From the NCBI RefSeq assembly GCF_002221525.1, contig NZ_CP011028.1, positions 755,001-819,000 of the forward strand: DNA of 64,000 nucleotides, in the 5' to 3' direction. The notes beneath the pieces are model-generated. The model had not been told where the DNA came from. It did not search any database and saw nothing but the letters and a program-made list of their open reading frames with translations. This DNA comes from Pseudoalteromonas espejiana DSM 9414 (lineage in GTDB: Bacteria; Pseudomonadota; Gammaproteobacteria; Enterobacterales; Alteromonadaceae). Shown here piece by piece: positions 8,623 to 16,963 of this stretch. The position numbers and the translations under genes were made by a program. The first letter of the stretch is position 1; each line of letters starts with the position of its first letter.

Positions 8623-10002
8623 ATGGCCAAACCAGATAAGCAAGTCGATACCCTTAAAGTTCCTCCCCATTCAATAGAAGCTGAACAATCTGTTTTAGGC
8701 GGCTTAATGCTTGATAACCAAGCTTATGACCGCGTAGCTGAGCTTGTTGTATCGCAGGACTTTTATACCCGTACGCACAAGTTAATTTTTGAGGCGATGA
8801 CGGCGCTTGCTGAAATTGGCGATCCGATAGATTTAATTACCATTTCTGAAAGCCTAGAAAAAAATAATCAACTTGCTGGTATTGGTGGTTTTGCTTACTT
8901 AGCTGAAATAGCTAAAAACACCCCAAGTGCTGCCAATATTGATGCATACGCAAATATAGTACGCGAACGTGCCGTTGTACGTGAAATGATTGGTGTTGCA
9001 AACGAAATAGCCGAAGCAGGCTTTAATACCGAAGGGCGCACCAGCCACGACTTATTAGATTTTGCTGAGAGTAAAGTATTTAAAATTGCAGAGCAGCGCT
9101 CAAAAAGCACTGAAGGTCCGCAAAGCATACACAACATACTCGAAAAAACCGTTGATAAAATAGAAGAGCTTTATCAATCACCACAAGATGGTGTTACTGG
9201 TGTAAGCACCGGTTATGCTGACCTTGATAAAATGACCACAGGCTTACAACCTTCTGATTTAATTATTGTTGCAGCACGTCCGTCGATGGGTAAAACCACC
9301 TTTGCGATGAACCTTGCAGAGCACGCGGCTATGACTCAAGACAAGCCAGTGCTTATTTACTCTTTAGAGATGCCCTCTGAACAAATTATGATGAGGATGC
9401 TCGCATCACTTGGTCGTATAAACCAAACCAAGGTACGTACAGGCCAGTTAGATGACGACGATTGGGCGCGACTTTCATCAACCATGGGCTTGTTGATGGA
9501 AAAAGGCAAAATGTATGTTGATGACGCATCGGGACTTACACCGACCGATGTACGCTCACGTGCAAGGCGTATAGCGCGAGATCATGGTGGTATTAGTATG
9601 ATCATGGTCGATTACTTACAATTAATGCGTGTACCTAGCTTATCGGATAACCGAACACTTGAAATTGCAGAAATTTCGCGCTCTCTTAAGTCACTTGCAA
9701 AAGAGCTTAAATGTCCGGTTGTTGCGCTTTCGCAGCTAAACCGTACGCTTGAGCAACGTGCTGATAAACGTCCAATTAACTCAGATTTACGTGAATCAGG
9801 TTCAATAGAGCAAGATGCCGATTTAATCATGTTTATATACCGTGATGAAGTGTACAACGAAGACAGCACTGAAAAAGGCATCGCCGAAATCATCATAGGT
9901 AAACAGCGTAACGGTCCAATTGGTAAAGTACGCTTAACATTCCAAGGTCAATTTTCTCGCTTTGATAATTATGCGGGGCCAGCAGTAGATGACGAATATT
10001 AA
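8623..10002 (+). CDS. dnaB: replicative DNA helicase DnaB
   Basis: The hexameric replication-fork helicase, 459 residues. The N-terminal primase-interacting domain starts PPHSIEAEQSVLGGLMLDNQ. The RecA-like helicase domain has Walker A ARPSMGKTTFAMN near residue 217, the SLEMPSEQIMMRMLAS segment, Walker B MIMVDYLQLM, and the DnaB-family LSQLNR and SGSIEQDADLIMFIYRDE motifs. There is no intein. The stop TAA shares a base with the alr start (TAATG), so the two are coupled. The start at 8623 (MAKPDKQ) has only a weak ribosome binding site. Confidence 0.97.
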   Translation: MAKPDKQVDTLKVPPHSIEAEQSVLGGLMLDNQAYDRVAELVVSQDFYTRTHKLIFEAMTALAEIGDPIDLITISESLEKNNQLAGIGGFAYLAEIAKNTPSAANIDAYANIVRERAVVREMIGVANEIAEAGFNTEGRTSHDLLDFAESKVFKIAEQRSKSTEGPQSIHNILEKTVDKIEELYQSPQDGVTGVSTGYADLDKMTTGLQPSDLIIVAARPSMGKTTFAMNLAEHAAMTQDKPVLIYSLEMPSEQIMMRMLASLGRINQTKVRTGQLDDDDWARLSSTMGLLMEKGKMYVDDASGLTPTDVRSRARRIARDHGGISMIMVDYLQLMRVPSLSDNRTLEIAEISRSLKSLAKELKCPVVALSQLNRTLEQRADKRPINSDLRESGSIEQDADLIMFIYRDEVYNEDSTEKGIAEIIIGKQRNGPIGKVRLTFQGQFSRFDNYAGPAVDDEY

Positions 10003-11081
10003 TGCGACTAGCCACAGCTGAAATAAACTTAACAGCACTTGCGCATAACTTAGCGCAAGTGAAGCGTTTTGCGCCAAATAGTAAAATTATGGCGGTATTA
10101 AAAGCCAACGCTTATGGCCACGGACTTGTAAAAATAGCGCAGCATTTAAATGGCGCTGATGCGTTTGCTGTTGCCCGGATTGACGAAGCCTTAGCGCTTC
10201 GAGCTGGGGGGCTAACCAAGCCAATAGTGCTACTAGAGGGGTTTTTTAATAAAGCCGATTTGCCAATTTTGCTTGCGAATAATTTTCAAACTATTGTGCA
10301 TGATGAAAACCAGCTTAGCGCCATAGAAAGCGCCAAGCTTGATGCGCCAATAACCTGTTGGCTAAAAATAAACACTGGTATGCATCGCCTAGGTATTGCA
10401 CCTGAGCAGTTTGACGCGTTTTATAGCCGCTTAAAAGCAACCCCTAATGCTAAAAGTACCATTAACTTAATGACCCACTTTTCGTGTGCTGATGATACAA
10501 ATAACACAAAAACATCGCAGCAAATTAGCATGTTTGATACGTTAGTCAGCGGTATAAACCAAGCGCATTGTTTATCAAATTCGGCAGGTATTATTGCATG
10601 GCCTACAGGGCATGGTGATTGGGTACGCCCGGGGCTTATGCTTTATGGGGTATCGCCTATGGAAAATTGCACGGGCGAGCAGCACCAATTAAAACCGGTA
10701 ATGCGTTTAACGACAAAAGTGATTGCCGTACGTGATGTAGCCGCACATGAGCGAGTAGGCTATGGTGGGCGCTGGCAAAGTGATGAGCCAACTAAGCTTG
10801 CTGTTGTAGCAATGGGCTATGGTGATGGATACCCACGCCATGCAAAAGAAGGCACGCCTGTTATGATTGCAGGGCAGCGTTATGGCATTGTTGGTAGCGT
10901 ATCTATGGATATGATCAGTATTGATATTGGCAGTAATGGCAATAACGTAAAAGTCGGCGATGAGGTAATTATGTGGGGGCCTGAGTTACCCGTAGAAGAA
11001 ATTGCCGAGTGCGCCGATACTATCCCTTACGAATTGCTGTGTAATATTACACCGCGCGTAAGTTACGAGTACCAGCGATAA
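10002..11081 (+). CDS. alr: alanine racemase
   Basis: PLP-dependent enzyme that makes D-alanine for peptidoglycan. It is a 359-residue protein, the usual length. The PLP lysine lies in AVLKANAYGHG (Lys34), and the second catalytic base, a tyrosine, in VGYGGRW near residue 253. MGYGDGYPR and GSVSMDMISID are further family signatures. It overlaps dnaB by one base (TAATG), and dnaB-alr is a common pair in Gammaproteobacteria. It is followed by convergent DUF2960 after 14 bases. Confidence 0.95.
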   Translation: MRLATAEINLTALAHNLAQVKRFAPNSKIMAVLKANAYGHGLVKIAQHLNGADAFAVARIDEALALRAGGLTKPIVLLEGFFNKADLPILLANNFQTIVHDENQLSAIESAKLDAPITCWLKINTGMHRLGIAPEQFDAFYSRLKATPNAKSTINLMTHFSCADDTNNTKTSQQISMFDTLVSGINQAHCLSNSAGIIAWPTGHGDWVRPGLMLYGVSPMENCTGEQHQLKPVMRLTTKVIAVRDVAAHERVGYGGRWQSDEPTKLAVVAMGYGDGYPRHAKEGTPVMIAGQRYGIVGSVSMDMISIDIGSNGNNVKVGDEVIMWGPELPVEEIAECADTIPYELLCNITPRVSYEYQR

Positions 11082-11095
11082 TTAAGCAGTCATAT

Positions 11096-11335
11096 TTATT
11101 CTTTAATAAAGTAAATATCACTAAAGCCCATACGGGCAAATTCTTGGTCGCGAAAATTACGCACCGCCGATGACCCTTTAGAGGTCATTTCTATTTGGCG
11201 TACCATGTTTAAGTAGTTTGTTAAATCGATACCTTCGGCAGCCGCAATAGCTTGATACATATCGTGGTATTTGTCTTTTGCGAAGTTAATTTCGCGCGGT
11301 TGGTTTTTAAATGTATAGGTTATTCTGCGTGCCAT
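11096..11335 (-). CDS. DUF2960 family protein
   Basis: A 79-residue cytoplasmic protein of the DUF2960 type found in Vibrio, Shewanella and Pseudoalteromonas. Its start MARRITYTFKNQPREI, the central AAAEGIDLTNYLNM and QIEM segments and the VRNFRDQEFARMGF segment are typical. There is no signal peptide, membrane helix or metal motif. It is convergent with alr and divergent from the YkoF-like gene. The function is unknown. Confidence 0.8.
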   Translation of the reverse strand: MARRITYTFKNQPREINFAKDKYHDMYQAIAAAEGIDLTNYLNMVRQIEMTSKGSSAVRNFRDQEFARMGFSDIYFIKE

Positions 11336-11434
11336 ATTAAGCTCAGCTAAATTGAGTGTGAGTGTAATTTTACACTGTATTGAACTGGCATTGAACGATT
11401 TGTTGAAATCAAATAATTAAAAGTAGAGTTTAAA

Positions 11435-11686
11435 ATGAAATTATCAGTAGAGATCAGTAAATACCCACTTCATCAAGATTACATCCCATTTATTAAAGGC
11501 TTTATTGATCGCTTAAACGAATACGACAATTTAAAAGTAATCACTAATACGCTGTCTACACAAATTTTTGGCGATTACGATTTAGTTATGCAAGTGCTTA
11601 ATACCGAAATTAAACGCTCGTACGAAGAGTTTGGTAAGGCTATTTTTGTTTGTAAGTTTTTATCTGGCGATTTATCGCCAGAGTAA
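11435..11686 (+). CDS. YkoF-like thiamine/HMP-binding domain protein
   Basis: An 83-residue single-domain protein resembling one half of the YkoF fold, which binds thiamine or hydroxymethylpyrimidine. Supporting motifs are the opening strand VEISKYPL, the LSTQIFGDYDLVMQVLNTEI segment, and the closing AIFVCKFLSGDL. There is no signal peptide, so it should be cytoplasmic. It sits 41 bases before a PnuC-family transporter and upstream of a thiamine-kinase-like gene, which supports a role in vitamin B1 salvage. I see no THI-box (TPP riboswitch) in the 99-base leader. Confidence 0.7.
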   Translation: MKLSVEISKYPLHQDYIPFIKGFIDRLNEYDNLKVITNTLSTQIFGDYDLVMQVLNTEIKRSYEEFGKAIFVCKFLSGDLSPE

Positions 11687-11727
11687 CTGCTCCTTTTAAT
11701 TTGTATTAAAAACGGTAACCGCATCAT

Positions 11728-12345
11728 ATGGACTTTTTAACGCAAACCTTAAGTGGTTTTACAGCAATGTCGCACTGGGAATATATTGCGGTAGTGTTGT
11801 CTATTGCTTATTTATTACTAGCAATAAAAGAAAGCTTATGGTGCTGGCCTGCCGCATTTTTAAGTACGCTTATTTACACCATAATGTACTGGAATGGCGC
11901 ATTACTTATGGAGTCTTTGCTTAACTTTTATTATATGTATATGGCTGTATTTGGCTGGATGGTGTGGCGTAAAGGCAAAACCGATAATATAAGTATTACG
12001 TCGTGGTCCATGAATCGCCACGGCATACTTATAAGTGCAACCACAGTGGCGGCAGTTATTATTGGTTACGTAATGCAAAATTATACGCACGCTGATTTTG
12101 CTTACCTTGATAGCTTTACTACCTGCTTTGCAGTTGTAACGACTTATTTAGTTGCTAAAAAGGTGCTCGAAAACTGGTTATACTGGATAGTGATTGATGC
12201 GGCCTCTATGTACTTATATTACGAAAAAGGCTACTACCCAACGCTTGCGCTCTTTATTTTTTACACCATTATGGCCGCGTGGGGCTTTAAAACCTGGTAC
12301 GAAGAATACGAGCAAAGCCAGGCTAAACCGCTGGCCCAACTGTAG
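11728..12345 (+). CDS. PnuC-family vitamin transporter (PnuT- or PnuC-like)
   Basis: A 205-residue inner-membrane protein with seven predicted helices. The family signature is clear: ESLWCWPAAFLSTLIYTIMYW, then a Tyr-rich FYYMYMAVFGWMVWR helix, and later the ENWLYWIVIDAASMYLYYEKG block. PnuC relatives transport nicotinamide riboside, and PnuT/PnuX relatives transport thiamine or riboflavin by facilitated diffusion coupled to a cytoplasmic kinase. The YkoF-like and kinase neighbours suggest thiamine. Three bases separate it from the downstream kinase. NAD salvage remains the alternative. Confidence 0.85.
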   Translation: MDFLTQTLSGFTAMSHWEYIAVVLSIAYLLLAIKESLWCWPAAFLSTLIYTIMYWNGALLMESLLNFYYMYMAVFGWMVWRKGKTDNISITSWSMNRHGILISATTVAAVIIGYVMQNYTHADFAYLDSFTTCFAVVTTYLVAKKVLENWLYWIVIDAASMYLYYEKGYYPTLALFIFYTIMAAWGFKTWYEEYEQSQAKPLAQL

Positions 12346-12348
12346 CGC

Positions 12349-13155
12349 ATGAGTCGTAACCCAACTATTGCAGCGCTATGCAGTGAATTTGTAGCACCTA
12401 AGCAGGTGCTACACACTATAAAACTGTTTAACGGATTAAGTAATGACAATTACTTAATCAAAACCGCAAAGCAAAACTACTTATTTAAATGCTATAAAGC
12501 ACATTGGCCTCATATTGGCTTGCAGGCGCAAACTATGCTTAGCCAGTATAATGTTTGCCCTAAGCCTATTTGGCTTGATGAGGCGCACAGGCACGCTGCA
12601 TTTACATATATTGATGGCGACATAGCCACAAACACTTATTCCCTCGATTTAATCAATAAACTGGCACGTGTGCATAGTTGCGGTATTACTACGCCACCTA
12701 TGGATATTGCAAAAGAAGTGATGTATTACAGCAACAGTGATATTTATCAGCAATACAACACACTTATTGAGCATGCGCTTAGCACACTAAGCACCATGCC
12801 GGTTGATAGCGGTTTTTGTCATAACGATTTAGTAAAAGACAATATAATAGTCAATGCGCAGGGTATGTATTTAATCGACTTTGAATACGCGCAAACTAAC
12901 GATGTGTACTTTGATTTAGCTGCGCTGGCTATCAGCCTTGAGCTTAATGCAAAAGAGGAGCACACACTGCTTGATGAATATAAAGCGCAGCGTAAAGCGC
13001 AAAGTAGCTTTTACTGCAGCGTTGAAAAGCTGTGTTATTTTAAGGTGGTGTTTTTGATGTTGTGTATAGGGTGGTATGAGCAGCGCGCTGTAAAAAGTAA
13101 GGCTAATACGTTGCGCGCGCAGCTAAAACAATTGGTTAATTGTATAAAATACTAA
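12349..13155 (+). CDS. aminoglycoside/choline/thiamine kinase-fold phosphotransferase
   Basis: A 268-residue soluble APH/ChoK-fold kinase. The catalytic loop is FCHNDLVKDNIIV (Asp in HND), and the metal-binding motif is LIDFEYA followed by FDLAALA. The N-terminal glycine-rich segment is FNGLSNDNYLI. The fold includes thiamine kinase ThiK, choline kinase and aminoglycoside kinases. Position directly after a PnuC-family transporter suggests it traps the imported vitamin by phosphorylation, so thiamine kinase is favoured. Its 3' end overlaps the convergent regulator gene by four bases. Confidence 0.75.
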   Translation: MSRNPTIAALCSEFVAPKQVLHTIKLFNGLSNDNYLIKTAKQNYLFKCYKAHWPHIGLQAQTMLSQYNVCPKPIWLDEAHRHAAFTYIDGDIATNTYSLDLINKLARVHSCGITTPPMDIAKEVMYYSNSDIYQQYNTLIEHALSTLSTMPVDSGFCHNDLVKDNIIVNAQGMYLIDFEYAQTNDVYFDLAALAISLELNAKEEHTLLDEYKAQRKAQSSFYCSVEKLCYFKVVFLMLCIGWYEQRAVKSKANTLRAQLKQLVNCIKY

Positions 13156-13334
13156 AGACCACCAAAGCGAGCTGCAAGCTCTTTATATTTTGCAACCTCG
13201 TCGGCATCAAATTGGGGTTCACCGTTTTCATCTTCTGACTTTGCGATAAGCAAACTCTCACGAGCAAGACGCTTTACACGCTCTGTTTTCACACCTAAAA
13301 ACTCAGCAACTTGCTCAGTCGACATTAAACTCAT
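13152..13334 (-). CDS. small excisionase/MerR-like DNA-binding protein
   Basis: A 60-residue protein with the winged helix-turn-helix pattern of HTH_17 (excisionase-type) proteins: MSTEQVAEFLGVKTERVKRLA, then a wing and AKYKELAARF. GAGGAAG precedes the ATG at 13334, which is preferred over upstream in-frame starts to 13370. It is convergent with the kinase gene (four-base overlap). No integrase is nearby, so it is more likely a small house regulator than a true excisionase. Confidence 0.65.
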   Translation of the reverse strand: MSLMSTEQVAEFLGVKTERVKRLARESLLIAKSEDENGEPQFDADEVAKYKELAARFGGL

Positions 13335-13582
13335 AATTACTTCCTCTTTATAATCCGTAAGCATACACACTAAGCATAGTTAATAAATGTTGCTAAACGG
13401 TTACTATTTTTTAACGAATACCAATAAATAGCTTGTTTTTGGCTCGTTGTGAAGTGTTTTATTAAAAACAGTTTGATTTATAGGCATATAGCGCAATGAA
13501 GCTGGTATTTATTTAAAGATCTCTTTATTATTGCCAGTGCTAAAGCATTGATATCGCGAGTTAGTGTTTTGGCAACAAATGT

Positions 13583-13657
13583 GCTCTTGTGGTGAAATGG
13601 ATATCACGTGGCCCTCCGGAGGCTAAGGTCTAGGTTCGATTCCTAGCAAGAGCGCCA
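13583..13657 (+). tRNA. tRNA-Arg (anticodon CCG)
   Basis: Acceptor GCTCTTG pairs with CAAGAGC and is followed by discriminator G and an encoded CCA. The anticodon stem TGGCC/GGCTA encloses the loop CTCCGGA, giving anticodon CCG (codon CGG). The T arm CTAGG-TTCGATT-CCTAG is canonical. Confidence 0.93.
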
Positions 13658-13820
13658 TTTGCTTATATTTTTTTAACCCCCCTTCATTTGTTACCTTAAC
13701 CACTCAAACGTTTCATCCTTTATGGTTATATAGTACTAGAGTCGGCTCAAAAGCTAGACTTTTATGGTTAATTAATGCTATTTAAGTAGGCATATTTTTA
13801 TTCTAGAAATTTTGTCTAAC

Positions 13821-15047
13821 ATGCTGATCACATTGCCCATTTCAGAACTTACCCCAGGTATGTTTGTTGATAGTGTTACTAAGCAGCATGAAGGGCTTAA
13901 TAGTATAAAAATAAAAACCAGTGGTTTGGTGCGAAGTCAGTCGATTATAAAGCGATTAGTCACTGAAGGTGTTTTAGAATTACTTATCGACTTTACCAAA
14001 GGCGATGCCGCCATACCTGATAAGTACAAGCCAAAACCAGCCGCACAACCTAAAGCAACAACCTCAAGTAGCAAAGTTAAACAAGCAAAGCCAAAACCGA
14101 TAATCACTCTTGAGCAAGAGTTTGCTAAAGCCAGCATTAGTTTTGAGCAACATAACCGTAAGCTACAAGCGTTATATGGCGATGTTACTACTGGGCTTTC
14201 GGTTAACTTAAACCTTATTGATGAAATGGCTAATGATATAGTTAGTTCGGTATTTCGAAATACCAACGCCATGACTATACTTACTCGTATAAAAGACAAG
14301 CACAGTTATAATTGGCGACACATGATTAATTGCGCTATTTTTACCGCGGTTTTTGCAAAATACCTAGGCTATAAAGAAGAAGCCGTGCAACAACTAGCAA
14401 TGGGCGCATTGTTACACGACTTAGGGCAGGCCAAGTTACCACAGGGCATTATTTCAAGGCCTAGTAAGCTAACTAATAACGAAATGGATGTTGTAAAAAG
14501 GCATGTTGCACAAGGCTTAGGGTTAGTTAAAGGCGAAAAAGGAATTACGCCGTTAATACTCGATATGATAGTAAACCACCACGAACGCTTAGACGGCTCA
14601 GGCTACCCTCGAGGAATAAAAGCAGAAAAACTCAGCCGTCCCGCTCGTATAATGGCCATTGTCGATGTTTATGATGCGCTAACAGCCGATAGACCGCATC
14701 AAGAAGGAGATGAGCCAATAAACGCTTTACGTTACTTGCTGGCGCATAAAGAGCAATTTGATGCAGAGCTTGTTCAGCATTTTATAAAATGCTTAGGTGT
14801 GCATCCGGTAGGTACTATAGTCAAATTAACCAATGAGCGTTTAGCCTTGGTACTTGAAGGTAATAAGCTAAATCCAATAAAGCCAAAGGTTAAACTATTT
14901 TATAATGCAAAGCATGGTCACCACGTAACCCCTAAAGATCTCGATTTAAGCGAGCCAGATCAAAGTATAAAAATTGCATCGAGTATTAAGCCAATAGATT
15001 ACCAAATTAATTTGGCTCGTTTGTTAAAAGAGCATTTGTTGAACTAG
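13821..15047 (+). CDS. HD-GYP domain protein, probable cyclic-di-GMP phosphodiesterase
   Basis: About 408 residues. An N-terminal DUF3391-like region (LPISELTPGMFVDSV) is followed by a proline/lysine-rich linker and then a full HD-GYP domain. That domain has the metal-binding GALLHDLGQAKLP (HD) and the NHHERLDGSGYPRGI (GYP) motifs, plus MAIVDVYDALTADRPH. The intact motifs predict an active phosphodiesterase acting on c-di-GMP. No membrane segment or receiver domain is present. The frame is open from a TTG at 13812; the ATG at 13821 is preferred although neither has a strong Shine-Dalgarno. The 3' end overlaps the convergent small membrane gene by 41 bases. Confidence 0.87.
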   Translation: MLITLPISELTPGMFVDSVTKQHEGLNSIKIKTSGLVRSQSIIKRLVTEGVLELLIDFTKGDAAIPDKYKPKPAAQPKATTSSSKVKQAKPKPIITLEQEFAKASISFEQHNRKLQALYGDVTTGLSVNLNLIDEMANDIVSSVFRNTNAMTILTRIKDKHSYNWRHMINCAIFTAVFAKYLGYKEEAVQQLAMGALLHDLGQAKLPQGIISRPSKLTNNEMDVVKRHVAQGLGLVKGEKGITPLILDMIVNHHERLDGSGYPRGIKAEKLSRPARIMAIVDVYDALTADRPHQEGDEPINALRYLLAHKEQFDAELVQHFIKCLGVHPVGTIVKLTNERLALVLEGNKLNPIKPKVKLFYNAKHGHHVTPKDLDLSEPDQSIKIASSIKPIDYQINLARLLKEHLLN

Positions 15048-15330
15048 CATTTTTACATCGTTTAACTTTTGCATGCCTAGCAGAAATATACGCCCCTAAA
15101 AAGCAGCTTGCCATTAATGTAAGCCATAGCAAAGTGCCAAGCTCTACATGCAGTGCAAAACAACAAAAAGTTAAAGACACCAGCGCATTAACCATAGCGC
15201 CCAGCCAATAATGATTTACGGGGTTGTCGCATTGCCCAGCTTGCGTACAGGCACAATAGTTTGCTTTATAAAAACAATACACACTTGCACCACAAAAAAT
15301 AAGCCCAGCCATAATAAGTAAAATGATCAC
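15007..15330 (-). CDS. small cysteine-rich inner-membrane protein, unknown function
   Basis: A 107-residue protein with three hydrophobic helices (residues about 1-20, 43-62 and 66-85) and an unusual cysteine cluster between the first two (YCFYKANYCACTQAGQC). The basic tail AKVKRCKN follows. No family was recognised. The gene overlaps the end of the HD-GYP gene by 41 bases in opposite orientation. Coding is supported by length, membrane topology and a plausible upstream GGAAG. Confidence 0.55.
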   Translation of the reverse strand: MIILLIMAGLIFCGASVYCFYKANYCACTQAGQCDNPVNHYWLGAMVNALVSLTFCCFALHVELGTLLWLTLMASCFLGAYISARHAKVKRCKNASSTNALLTNEPN

Positions 15331-15411
15331 ACTTTTAGCTTCCTTTGTGATTTTGTAATGAGTTTAAAATGCGAGGTATTGCAAGTCAATCTAAATGATA
15401 ATTAATTACAA

Positions 15412-15430
15412 TTAGAGTATAAACTCTAAT
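15412..15430. promoter_or_regulatory. palindrome upstream of the FadL-type gene, possible operator
   Basis: TTAGAGT and ACTCTAA form an inverted repeat about 75 bases upstream of the putative -35 of the outer-membrane transporter gene. The placement fits an activator or repressor site, but no protein can be assigned. Confidence 0.3.
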
Positions 15431-15502
15431 AACACATTTCTCCTCCGATGAGTTTTAAATAGTTGTTAAATTGTCGTTAAAAAACGTGTTTTTTGCTGTT
15501 TT

Positions 15503-15530
15503 TTGACGCTTTGTTACAGTTTTTTATAAA
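15503..15530 (+). promoter_or_regulatory. sigma-70 promoter of the FadL-type gene
   Basis: TTGACG (15503-15508) and TATAAA (15525-15530), 16 bases apart, are followed by an untranslated leader of about 75 bases before the ATG at 15613. Confidence 0.55.
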
Positions 15531-15612
15531 AATTTAAGGTAGTGTAGCCAAGTTTAAAATCCTAATAACAACACATAGATACCCAAACAGCAGTTTGGTT
15601 AAGGACTTAACA

Positions 15613-16851
15613 ATGAAATTTACTAAAACTCTAATCGCAGCTTCGCTTGCGTTAGTATCTGCAGATACATTTGCTGCTGCGTTTCAGTTAGCTGAGCAAA
15701 ACGCATCAGGCCTTGGCCGCGCATACGCCGGTGAAGCATCTATCGCTGACGACGCTTCAGTTGTTGCTCGCAACCCAGCTTTAATGACGCTTTTTAAAGA
15801 TAAGCAACTAAGTGTTGCTGCTATCGGTGTAATTCCCGATGTTAGCTTAGAGGGTGAAAGTGCTCCGGCAGGTATTGATGAGTCATCATTAGATGACGAT
15901 AGCATTGCACCAAGTGCTGTGATACCAGCAGCTTACTTCACTATGCCATACAACGATAAAGTATCACTTGGTTTTGGTGCTTTTTCTAACTTTGGTTTAT
16001 CTACAGAGTTCGACGATGATTACGCGGCAGGTCAGATTGCTGGCGAGACAGAAATTTTTACTGTTAACCTAAATGCAAGCGTTGCATACAAAGTATCAGA
16101 GCAATTTAGCTTTGGTATTGGTTTAAACTACATTTATGCGGATGCAACGATAATACGAAATGTAGGTGCTAATCCTAGGAGCCCATTCTCAACAAATGTG
16201 GTTGACTTAGAAGGTGATGATACTGGCTACGGCTTAAACGTTGGCTTGATGTATCAATTAGATGAAAATAGTCGCTTTGGTTTTAATTACCGTACAGAAA
16301 CTGATATTACATTCGAGGGGACTTATTCAAGTACTGCCCGTGGTATTGCTGAGCGTTCTGGGTCTGTTGATGTTACATTACCAGCTATTGCCGAGTTTTC
16401 TGGTTCACACCAGTTAGATGAAAAATTAGGTTTACACTACAGCGTATTGTGGACAGGTTGGAGTAGTTTTGACAAATTAGAAGCAGAAGTAGGTTTGCCG
16501 CCAGAGCAAGGATTTGAAAAAACAGAAAACTTCTCAGACGCTCTTCGTTACTCTATCGGTACAGATTACCAATATAACAAAGACTTACTCCTTCGTGCTG
16601 GTGTAGCATTTGATGAATCGCCAGTTTCAAAAAACCATTTATCAATCTCAATTCCAGATACGGACCGTTTTTGGTTCTCGTTTGGTGGTAACTACACAAT
16701 AGACCAAAATTCTAACGTTGATCTAGGTGTAAGTATTATCCGTGGTAAAACACAAAACTTTACTGAAACTGATGACTCTCGCAGCGAGTGGGGCTTTGAA
16801 TCTAAAGGCCATGCAGTATTACTTGGCGCTCAGTACAACTACAAGTTCTAA
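15613..16851 (+). CDS. OmpP1/FadL-family outer-membrane transporter
   Basis: A 412-residue outer-membrane beta-barrel of the FadL family, which moves long-chain fatty acids and other hydrophobic compounds. It starts with a signal peptide (MKFTKTLIAASLALVSADTFAAAF). The classical plug sequence follows directly: FQLAEQNASGLGRAYAG, then ASVVARNPALMTLF (the NPA motif). Alternating beta strands run to the C-terminal aromatic YNYKF, typical of outer-membrane insertion signals. AAGGAC supports the ATG at 15613 over an upstream in-frame start at 15595. Confidence 0.92.
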   Translation: MKFTKTLIAASLALVSADTFAAAFQLAEQNASGLGRAYAGEASIADDASVVARNPALMTLFKDKQLSVAAIGVIPDVSLEGESAPAGIDESSLDDDSIAPSAVIPAAYFTMPYNDKVSLGFGAFSNFGLSTEFDDDYAAGQIAGETEIFTVNLNASVAYKVSEQFSFGIGLNYIYADATIIRNVGANPRSPFSTNVVDLEGDDTGYGLNVGLMYQLDENSRFGFNYRTETDITFEGTYSSTARGIAERSGSVDVTLPAIAEFSGSHQLDEKLGLHYSVLWTGWSSFDKLEAEVGLPPEQGFEKTENFSDALRYSIGTDYQYNKDLLLRAGVAFDESPVSKNHLSISIPDTDRFWFSFGGNYTIDQNSNVDLGVSIIRGKTQNFTETDDSRSEWGFESKGHAVLLGAQYNYKF

Positions 16852-16884
16852 TGTAGACATGCCTTGTGGTTAATCACAGGGCAC

Positions 16885-16924
16885 AAAAAAGCCGCTCACT
16901 TTAATTAAAGTGAGCGGCTTTTTT
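16885..16924. terminator. bidirectional terminator between fadL-type gene and valS
   Basis: GCCGCTCACTTTAA and its exact reverse complement form a 14-bp stem with no unpaired bases, flanked by an A-run on one side and a T-run on the other, so it can stop both converging transcripts. Confidence 0.93.
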
Positions 16925-16963
16925 ATGCCTATTAAATAGTGTTAATAGGCATAATAACTAAAA

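Noticed and set aside
11336..11434. Possible TPP riboswitch before the thiamine-type genes
   Set aside because: The 99-base leader shows neither CTGAGA nor the ACC-TGATC-type conserved elements of a THI-box.
13152..13334. Sign of an integrated phage (excisionase-like gene near tRNA-Arg)
   Set aside because: No integrase, attachment-site duplication or phage genes are near, and the flanking genes are ordinary.
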